Below, piece by piece: positions 56,345 through 64,000 of a stretch of 64,000 nucleotides of DNA (positions within the stretch are counted from its first letter, which is position 1; each line of letters starts with the position of its first letter). The position numbers were made by a program, and so were the translations under genes. Source of the stretch: Ectobius pallidus (lineage: Eukaryota; Arthropoda; Insecta; Blattodea; Ectobiidae); the NCBI GenBank assembly GCA_964059195.1, contig CAXKWD010000003.1, forward strand, positions 15,358,606-15,422,605, in the 5' to 3' direction. Below the pieces are notes generated by a model. That model ran no database searches. It was not told the origin of the DNA and saw nothing but the letters and a program-made list of their open reading frames with translations.

Positions 56345-57124
56345 TAGACTTCGGACTTTTAGGTCGCTAAAAATGCTGTTTTAGGTACCTAAAATAGGCT
56401 CTAAAAATTGGAAAATAATTTCTAAAAATCGTAAAATAGTCTCTTATAAAATCATTAAGTTGCCAATTTTCTGAAATATCTCGATTGCAATGCAGAATAT
56501 TATATTTACTGAAGTCACCAATAATCAATAATCGTGATAAAACATAGATATAGGCCTATTTTACACAGAATGATATAGACCTATTAGGGCACTAGGGCCT
56601 GTATTACTACCATAACAGTGAAAACCTAATCCCTGCACCCAGAAGCTACGCATATCATACTAGCATATTCATCTCCTTGAATCCCTCAGTGATTCAGAAA
56701 ACTACGGGTTTTTTATTTTTAATTATTTGTTTATTTTTTATTTATTTTTAACTGAATGTGAGAGTCGGGAGAAAAACACAACATTTTCTTAGGAATTCCA
56801 AGAAATTTTTCTACTGAAGACGAAACATTTCTTACTATTTAACCACGTTACAAATGTGTCATGTACTGCACATTCCGAGCTAAAAATTTAGTACGAACTG
56901 AAAATAAATGCTAGAATTTATAATAAAAAATGACTTGTTTTGAACTTTAGAGGAAAACAAGCAAAAAAAGGCAATATTAGGCTCTAGCTTAAAAAATAGG
57001 CTGTTTTAGGTCCTATAAAAGTATCAGTTTTAGGCATAGTCACTTATGAAACATGTAAGTACAAGTTTTCGTACAAATATCACTTAAGGATTAAAATAAG
57101 TTTTTACCTAAAATCCGAAGTCTA
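56345..57124. mobile_element. hAT-type MITE
   Basis: Ends TAGACTTCGGACTTTTAGGT and, inverted, TAGACTTCGGATTTTAGGTA. The exact 8-bp duplication ATGATAAG lies at 56337-56344 and 57125-57132. Subterminal TTTTAGGT motifs recur on both sides, linking it to the elements at 25457 and 26930. Confidence 0.85.
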
Positions 57125-57132
57125 ATGATAAG

Positions 57133-57479
57133 AGTACAATATAGTTACAGATACTCAGAAACACGATTATAATTTTATCATTTAAGGCTTAAGAACTAGT
57201 TTTCTGGAGATAACACAATACACAAAAACCAATATCTTAAATAGTTTACTACTTAATGAGATTTAAACTATTACTAAAATTTTAACTATTAGGCCTACTA
57301 AGAAATGTAATAGCCTATGCAAAAAATGAAAAATCGTGGATAGTTGGAAACGCTTATAATAGTGTGATGATTTATTGTTATTAATGTGCAACCAAGTCCC
57401 TAACTATGGCATCCGTGTCACATCTTCGTGTCACATCCGCAAAAGGTACCTAACCCAAATAGGCTACAACATTTTGTTT
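57133..57479. other. No recognised feature
   Basis: AT-rich spacer. Confidence 0.4.
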
Positions 57480-57905
57480 TTGTACGAATTTTTTTCTCGA
57501 AAACATGCTTTAAAAAGTTTTAGCTCTTGGTAGGTATAAGCAACCCATGTGCAAAATTTAAACAACATCGTTAGAGCCATTTTCGAGAAAATCGCGAAAA
57601 CCGAAAATTTCTTCATGTAAAGTCTCCTTAAAAATAGAGAAACTTGTCGCCAATCTTCGTGTCACATCTTCAGTAGGTTCCTGACCTAAATACAAGATGT
57701 TGTATTCATATGATTTTCTGTTCTGGAGCTAGACTGTTCACAAACACAGACACATAGGCCTATAGCCTATGTTTCTGAAAATAGTATTTTTCGATTATGG
57801 AGACCTCAAAACATGTATTTATGTTAAAAACTCTACTTCGAATTTGGGAGTCGAAACAATACTTCCTCTACCTATTGTAACTATGATACGAACAGAGGAA
57901 GTAAA
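57480..57905 (-). repeat. Repeat V, inverted copy
   Basis: Reverse complement of 46590..47060, including TTTTCTCGAAAA, GAAGATTGGCGACAAG, the CTGTGTTTGTGAACAG segment and the ACTTCCTCT-coding end. At 57755-57769 it has TAGGCCTATAGCCTA where the partner has neither. Confidence 0.75.
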
Positions 57906-58540
57906 AATCAACAGTATTTATGTAACACCCTGTATATACAGAATCGTACAGCTATGCCGCCTGAGAGGGTTCTGGCGTAATGATGGGTTTTAAATACTGA
58001 GGTCACTGATGTGAGAAATCGAATGTTTATCGGAAGGGAAGAGATCAAGGGAGAGAGAGAGTGAGAAGGATGTACCGCATTGGAGCATGGGTTGGTTTTT
58101 TCCATTTAGCATACTGTGAATCTGGTAGAAGAAGGATGGACAAAAAACAAAGAATTACAGTAGAGAAACAACAGGATTGTTGTTTTCGGACTCTTCACGG
58201 ATGGTTTATTCCATACTGACCTCTTTCTCATATCTAATAAATTCTGTGCTTGCTTCCAAGTTGCTTAGAAGGAAAGGACGGCTGCTTTTTACTCAGCGTA
58301 CGTTTCTAACTGTTTAGCTTTCTAGGGCGTGCTGTTATTTCTTTTTCATCTCCTCTACGCTTTCGTATTACTTTTCTCTTTATCTTAAGTTTACTTTATG
58401 TGTGTTCCTTGTTTAATTCTTCCGCTTACAGTTTATCTAGTACCAAGCGCCTCTTCTTCTTTTCATCCCTTAAAACAATTCCCACTATGCTCTAAAAATC
58501 CGTTTAAAAATCTACATTGAATCTTTATTCACAACAAATA
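57906..58540. other. No recognised feature
   Basis: Pyrimidine-rich sequence at 58300-58480. Short frames only. Confidence 0.4.
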
Positions 58541-59250
58541 TCTACTCTTATACAATTCAACGGCCCTAAATAGCGTGCTTGCTCGCCCGCTTCGTGAGAC
58601 ATCGGGTATACTCGGCGATGTTCGTCTCTCGCAGTCTAAACTTTCATTACGACTACAAAATTAGGAAGGAAAACCGTTTCTTTATTATATAAGGCCTAAG
58701 TGAAATGAACTCAATGAACAAATATTCTAATTCTATTTTTACTTACAATTTTCATAGCTCTGAACCACAAACATTTTTAATAATCTACCAGTGTAATTTT
58801 CTTTAAAATCCTGGAGTCAATGAATAATGGCGGGCGAAGCCGGGGGCAACAACTGTAAAATATTGATGGTTTTATTTCTTGAAATATCGCTGATAATAAA
58901 CCATTCCTTCCCTTGAAACATTATATAATTTCTGAAAATTACACTGAATTGATAAAATAAAATTCACATCATATTCTTGTCAATAAACAGTTGAGAAACA
59001 ATATGTATTATGTGTTCACCCATGGCCTCCTTTATAGGTTCTTTGGAACTGCATAATCGATTCTGATATAGTTTTCCCAGGGGGCGCTTTAAAGCCGGAA
59101 TTTTAGCTGTTTCATTAATTATTAATGGCTTAGTTTATGAATGATTCGCGTGCAAGTGTTAATAAATATAATGCTTTAATAATTATTATTATGCTCTTAA
59201 TTTTTAATTTTTAAAAGAATTATCGTGGCGAAGCCACGGGCACCTCCTAG
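58541..59250 (+). mobile_element. Non-autonomous Helitron HN2, plus copy
   Basis: 5' TCTACTCTTATACAATTCAA preceded by A. 3' hairpin CGTGGC-gaa-GCCACG, then CTAG at 59247-59250 and T. An internal 3'-end-like hairpin at about 58830-58850 (GGCGGGCGAAGCCGGGGGCA) lacks CTAG. Matches the minus copy at 29264..30040 end to end. Confidence 0.85.
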
Positions 59251-59374
59251 TATCCTACATGTTTTCAAACCTCTTTCAATAGACTATCGCAATTTTGACT
59301 TACTCTAGTACCATATATGATTTCTGAAAACTTGTATTCGTATTTTAAAATCTGTTTAGATAATTAGATACAAT

Positions 59375-59880
59375 AGTATATTGCGACACAAGGGCGGAAA
59401 GGCACGTTTACGGGTCGAGGAAACAGATTGAAAACCCTCGGCGCAGGCGCCTCGGGTTTTCAATCCTTTTCCTCGACCCGTAAATGCCTTTACGGCCCGT
59501 GTGTTGCATGCTATTTTTTGCACGACGGTTACTTATATCAATTTAATTATATTAATTGTGATATTAAAAGAAAATATTATGTATATACACTGTTTATTTC
59601 AGAAAGTGATTCGCATTTGTTATTGTTTATGGCAACCGAATATTTATAAAGCGGGGAGGCCTTGGTCATTACAGCCCGCAAATAAGCGTTTGCGGGCGGT
59701 AAAGTAACTCTCTGCTCGTCGCCCCTAGCAACAAGTAAAGTTCTGCCCGTCGCCCCTAGCAACAAGTAAAGTTCTGCCCGTCGCCCCTAGCAACAAGATT
59801 GCGTGTGGTAATGTCAAGTTACGATCCATGTAAACAACTTTCGTAAGTAACACTTACTAGCTAAGGAGTGCAAAAAAGTT
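59375..59880. mobile_element. Hairpin-bearing MITE, family P, copy 2
   Basis: The hairpin arms are about 52 nt (TTTACGGGTCGAGGAAA pairing with TTTCCTCGACCCGTAAA, centre GCGCAGGCGCC). GCTATTTTTTGCACGACGG follows as in copy 1 and GTGCAAAAAAG lies near the right end. A tandem block at 59700-59797 is absent from copy 1. Confidence 0.65.
59700..59797 (+). repeat. 31-bp tandem repeat, three units
   Basis: Units share GTCGCCCCTAGCAACAAG. The last two are identical 31-mers and the first is 36 bp with changes. Confidence 0.85.
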
Positions 59881-61055
59881 AGGGATATATCTGTGGCTTG
59901 GTTCTTAAAGGGCCAATGTCATAAAACTTGCTTTTGAGATAACTGAATGAAACACATAAGATTCTACCACAGGGTGATAATCGATATATTATATGAATGG
60001 TCACGCTACGAGGGGTTATTAATAGAATTTAAATGATGATGGAAGTAGGCCTACCTCTTCTTTAGTAAGCCTATTATGGATGTGTTTGAAATGGAAGATG
60101 TTGATCTTGATGTTGCGATTATGTTTACGAATATTCATTTAGGCCCAAAAAAGACTATGATATATTTAATTACGCTAGCACGAAATCACATAGAAAAAAA
60201 CTGACCGTAAATGCGATAGTAAGCCTATAAATCATAAAAATAAGGCTATGGGCAACGCTCGATTGAAATTTTACATAATATCCTTACACCGACTGGCCAT
60301 TGATTCATTGTTTACATTGATTAATGGGCTAAACAATCAATGTATTTTTAGGTAGATTTGCAAGAAAAATCTACCTATTAGTATCGGTACCATGTCATGA
60401 CTTTCGAAAAATTCTTTCATGTCTTTACATTTCATGCCTCCCTAAGTACGAAACCACCGCCCGTTCATTTTTTAAAAAATATTTATATATATCTTTACAT
60501 GCTAGCTGCCGCAATTTTGAAGATATTTGAACCAAATTTTATTATGTTATTTCTAGGCCCAGTAGTTCGGAAAAGTTCGTTAATGAGCAAAATTGGCCCA
60601 AAGGGGGGTCGGGGGATGGGGTTAAAATTTAAAAAAAATATATATCTCGGCCCCTATTAAGTATAGAGGGAAACTTTGTTTGAATAAATTAGAGTACTCC
60701 CTATGGAGTTCACAGTGACACCAACGATTCGGGGGGTGGAAATTCGAAATTTTTAAAACCACTTCTTGTGGGGTATCGTTGAAAAGCTCTTGATGAGTAC
60801 CGTACTCTACGAATCAATGACTAGTTTCTCGATAACTCTCATATAAGGCGAGATTTGAATCTTTGATAAAATGCTCTTTCCTCTTTTTTGCAGTTATTAT
60901 TGCGGGTTTGTCATGCCAAGGCTAAAGAAGAAGAGTGCTGTGCAGCGACAGTAAATTAAACCAAAACCACTTCGAAATGTAGGGCCTACCTCAGCCTGTA
61001 GAACTGCCTAAAATGATTTTTTTTATTTATTCTACTTAATCTTGTAACATTTTAT
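59881..61055. other. No recognised gene
   Basis: AT-rich with a GC patch near 60605-60625. A short inverted pair AGGTAGATTTGCAAG / AAATCTACCT lies near 60350-60378. The 87-codon frame at 60397 has no domain. Confidence 0.4.
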
Positions 61056-61116
61056 ATGGGTAGCATTCTTCTCCCAGTCGTGTTACATGACCAGCCCAAC
61101 GCAACCTTTTGCCTCC
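61056..61116 (-). mobile_element. Tiny LINE reverse-transcriptase remnant
   Basis: On the minus strand AAAGGTTGCGTTGGGCTGG then TCATGTAACACGACTGGGAG corresponds to the RLRWAGHVTRLGE-type segment of LINE C-termini. Nothing else of the element remains. Confidence 0.5.
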
Positions 61117-61833
61117 ATTATATACATTCAATATGCAAGTGGCACGGATGACGTAATTTACATTCTGACCGCCTCTAAATGAACAATATAGTATATTAAA
61201 ATACATGGAGCCAGTAAAGGGAGCCTACATTACATTTTGATAGAGGGCGACCGGCATCTGTTCATGACGCAATATCGAGAGCTTCCTCCCTCTAATGGCG
61301 TGTAAAATGCCCGCCGGCTCCACTGGTATAGTTTGCCAGTCTTTGTGTTTCTGTGTGATGAAAATGCAGCAAGTGAAATAATTAAAATATCGCCGGGGGC
61401 GAATTCGTGTCCTGCCCAACTTACTCCATTTCTACGTGCCAGCCACCCGGCTGAATATTATTTCAACAGAGTTTCTATTAAATATGAACACACACGCCTC
61501 AATTATTATCAGCTGATTCGTTACCAGGCAACCGGAGCGATGCGTTTTTATTTCAGTGCCTCCTGTGGCTTTCTTTCAGGCAATTATTGAAGAACTGAGT
61601 TTGAACACGTCCTCAAAGGATGTCATGCATGGGTACGCGGATGGATTTCTGTCTACAATAATTTTAACATGTAAACTAGTTTTTCAAGAACGTAAATAAG
61701 ATATGTGGGCTATGAATTTGGTAGGGCACAAGTAGGCTTAATGTTAATATTGTATACGACAAAATTAATAAATATTATTATTAATTCTTGTGTCTTTGGA
61801 AACAAACTTGTCAATTTACTGTCAATATATAGG

Positions 61834-61835
<2 letters not shown>
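61117..61835. other. No recognised feature
   Basis: Frames at 61225-61419 (minus) and 61333-61590 (plus) overlap on opposite strands and show no domain. Confidence 0.35.

Positions 61836-61874
<39 letters not shown>
61836..61874. repeat. (TA)n microsatellite
   Basis: Simple repeat upstream of family M copy 3. A Y/I-rich frame crosses it and is not a gene. Confidence 0.9.
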
Positions 61875-61878
<4 letters not shown>

Positions 61879-61941
61879 AAGTTATATTTATATATTTATA
61901 TAAATATATTATATATATATTTGTATATATACGTCAATATA

Positions 61942-62566
61942 CAGGGTGTTAATGAAAAACACCGAAATATTTTACCTGTGTATAGAGGGGACTTTTTTTT
62001 TTATTTGACCATAGTTGACCCAGAGCCCCACAGCTGGAGGCTACACTACTGGGGAGAATACAGATAATGCATAGATTGACAAGCAAATTTTATTAGGAGA
62101 CTTTTACTCTACGGATTAAATTTTTCCTGTTACAGCATAAAATCTCCCAGGGCAAAGCCGCCACCGACTTCTAACATTAGAAAAAAATGCAAAACAAAGG
62201 AACTTCGTTGTTAATACTGTAGTCAGTAGTTATGAATAAGAAAAAAAGCCTAATGCAGTGAAGGTCAGTCATGTGATTAGTCTGTAAATTTTGCAGATTA
62301 TGAAAACTCTCAATTATGATATAGCTGTGGATGAATGATTAAGAATCAGGTTTTTATCGATCACTAGGAAGGCATGAAGACGATTTAATGAAAATTTTAA
62401 CCCTACTTTGCGTAATTATTGACTTATGAGCACCAAATTACAATGAGTTTAATGTCTTGTAGCATAAACATTTTACGCCATAGAGCAAAAATCTCCTAAT
62501 AAAAGTTGCTTGTCTATTTCCTCTCTATATACAGGTAAAATATTTCGGTGTTATTCATTAACACCC

Positions 62567-62568
<2 letters not shown>
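61942..62568. mobile_element. TA-flanked TIR element, family M, copy 3
   Basis: CAGGGTGTTAATGAAAAACA to the inverse end AACACCCTG. Left flank TA, right flank TG (one change). About 80 bp of extra sequence near 61990-62070 (T-run, CCCAGAGCCCCACAGCTGGA) is absent from copies 1 and 2 and marks a further insertion. A (TA)n run follows at 62572-62608. Confidence 0.8.
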
Positions 62569-62614
<46 letters not shown>

Positions 62615-62617
62615 CTT

Positions 62618-62741
62618 TTGCTCTATGGATTCAATTTTTCCTGTTACAGTATAAAATCTCCCAGTGCATGGCCGCCACTGACTTCTAACATTAGAAAAAA
62701 TGCAAAACAAAGGAACTTCGTTGTTAACACTGTAGTCACTG
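62618..62741 (+). mobile_element. Family M fragment, copy 4
   Basis: Internal left part only (CTCTATGGATTCAA, CATGGCCGCCACTGACTTCT, AAAGGAACTTCGTTGTTAAC), bounded by (TA)n runs on both sides. Confidence 0.75.
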
Positions 62742-62883
62742 TATATATATATATATATATATATATGACGGTTATTTTATTCATAGTTTAAGTGTAAAGT
62801 AGTTACGCCATTCCTGACGGAGAAGAGGTTATTACAATGCCTGTTCTTTCAATTGAATTCGATAAAATTGAGTTTGAGCTCAC

Positions 62884-63053
62884 CGCTACCCACAGACGTT
62901 GTCAGCATCTTGTCTATATTGCAGTCTTTCAATTTCAAGAAGGTTAGATAATATTCCCCAGCGGATCCTTCTGTCATGATGTGAGGAACTACTACTAGAT
63001 CTTTGATACGACCTCCAAAGACGCTAGACTGTTTGGCAAGAAACAACTTATGT
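62884..63053 (-). CDS. Candidate internal exon of an unidentified host gene
   Basis: The minus strand carries an acceptor with a strong pyrimidine tract (TTTTTCGTCTCTTCCTAG ending at 63054), an ACTAATAC branch-point-like motif about 45 bases upstream, and a donor GCG|GTGAGC at 62884/62883. The 170-bp exon stays open, starting in the third base of a codon and ending after the first. It encodes about 56 residues, including KQSSVFGGRIKDLVVVPH and EGSAGEYYLTFLKLK, a mixed soluble composition unlike the low-complexity frames elsewhere. I do not recognise the family, and no neighbouring exon is evident in the window. Confidence 0.45.
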
Positions 63054-63821
63054 CTAGGAAGAGACGAAAAATATAAGAAGAAACAGACGAAAGCTTGTAT
63101 TAGTTCCCTGATCCAGTCAAGAGGGAAATAAAAAAAGACAAAACAAAGGAAAAACTATCTAACTTTATAAAAGCAAAACAAAAAGCAAACGATCTAAGAT
63201 ACTATTTTTCCCGAATTGAAGAGTAAATGAGAAAACAAAACACTGTGCTGGCAAGTTTCCATAGAGACCTTATTATTCAAAGGAACTTAATTGATTACCT
63301 CCTCTCTCATTAGTTATGTTCCAGAGACAAGATGCCAATTTCCCCAGCTGCTTGCTTGCGTATTCAGCAATATACATGATTAGGAAAACCTGCTAATTTC
63401 TTGTTATGTACGTCATTAAATTAACGTTAAGCGAGGGAAATTCCTGGGTTTAAAATACCATTACCGAACAATCTATTGCACTCCCAGACTGCTGGAATAG
63501 CATTACAGTACAATGTATTGCCTTCAGTGGCGGAGTCGAATCTCATTTTCAGCAAATAAGTGGCGACACTATAGGAGGGAACTGTTAGTGGGCAATAAAT
63601 TGTCTTGGATAAATTCTCTTTCTGGTATTCTTAATTTAACGACCAATTAAATATACAATATGGAGCGGTATAAATAAATAATGTCGTACAACTGAATATT
63701 ATTAAAGCAAACTATACGAATAAATGTTAATAGTATAGATATATTATGCATATGCATTCATGTACCACAGATTATTGTCTCTGTTGGACATTACATGATT
63801 ATATTATAGCAGAAAAATTCC
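63054..63821. other. Possible intron; no other feature
   Basis: If the exon at 62884..63053 is real, this would be upstream intron sequence. The A-rich patch at 63120-63180 holds no frame of note. Confidence 0.35.
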
Positions 63822-63894
63822 TCTGACACTGGGACTTGAACCCAGGACCTTCGGCTATTCGTGCCAATGCTCTTACCAACTGAGCTACGCCAGA
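63822..63894 (-). tRNA. tRNA-like sequence (pseudo-tRNA or SINE head), anticodon position GAA
   Basis: The 73-nt minus-strand sequence folds fully: a 7-bp acceptor stem with two G-T pairs, D stem GCTC/GAGC, anticodon stem TTGGC/GCCGA, T stem CTGGG/CCCAG. A box TAGCTCAGTTGG and B box GGTTCAAGTCC are good. The loop ACGAATA would place GAA (Phe) as anticodon but has C instead of the near-universal T before it, which argues against a working tRNA-Phe. A TTTTT Pol III stop lies a few bases downstream (63813-63817). Confidence 0.55.
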
Positions 63895-64000
63895 GTTCAA
63901 TTCACAACGTCAGATAGAACCTCTCTCCTATGACTGAATGCCCTTAATGGTCTACCTATCAAATATTAATAAACTTAATTTTTTCTCCAATGAGGGTTTT

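Noticed and set aside
61705..62791. Y/I-rich frames through TA microsatellites
   Set aside because: Simple-sequence artefacts that begin and end in transposon or microsatellite DNA.
1..64000. CRISPR-like arrays among the tandem repeats
   Set aside because: Repeats at 51130, 43640, 59700 and 27283 have no unique spacers of fixed size, and the context is an insect genome full of transposons.

Overview
The window looks like a gene-poor, AT-rich stretch of an insect nuclear genome built almost entirely from layered transposable elements. My best guess is a cockroach or termite. That guess rests on the element mix and on my memory that AGGCCTA-type oligomers are abundant in cockroach DNA, and nothing here proves it. 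There are no operons, bacterial-type regulatory sites or CRISPR arrays. Only one stretch (62884..63053, minus strand) looks like a host coding exon, with a convincing splice acceptor; its product is not identified. A second short reading frame (23845..24299) is split by a SINE.

The best-defined object is a complete BEL/Pao LTR retrotransposon on the minus strand at 34331..42068. It has two 924-bp LTRs that I read as identical, a perfect 5-bp target duplication (GATAG), and one uninterrupted 1736-codon gag-pol frame with zinc fingers, aspartic protease, reverse transcriptase, RNase H, integrase and a C-terminal domain. It carries no env-like frame. It is the youngest and only apparently autonomous element in the window.

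Everything else is non-autonomous or broken. There are Helitrons with readable TC...hairpin...CTAG ends (7219..8057, 33212..33853, 29264..30040 minus, 58541..59250, and a 5' fragment at 10931). hAT-type elements have 8-bp duplications (4756..5356, 9680..10126, 13182..13639, 25436..26921 with a nested 25457..26260, 26930..27540, 56345..57124). There are mariner remnants and foldbacks (21203..21886, 24308..24543, the palindrome 43621..44277), TA-flanked TIR elements (19965, 45053, 45643, 61942), 5'-truncated non-LTR retrotransposon tails (several with target duplications) and tRNA-derived SINEs. Two large repeat systems, called here K and R/T, recur across the window; R forms a tandem array at 51130..52020. 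The interior between elements is mostly featureless AT-rich sequence.

The most unusual signal cuts across all families. The palindromic octamer TAGGCCTA and its 7-base relatives TAGGCTA/TAGCCTA occur dozens of times. Where copies of the same repeat can be aligned, the octamer or heptamer sits exactly where sister copies have a plain TA. This looks like a very common micro-insertion at TA, possibly excision scars of a TA-targeting transposon with GGC...GCC ends. The young BEL element has none. A second cross-family signal is a recurrent motif, a CTGT-type microsatellite followed by a short block around 'GGATTTTCATGAAACTTGG', present in at least four repeats that otherwise do not look alike.
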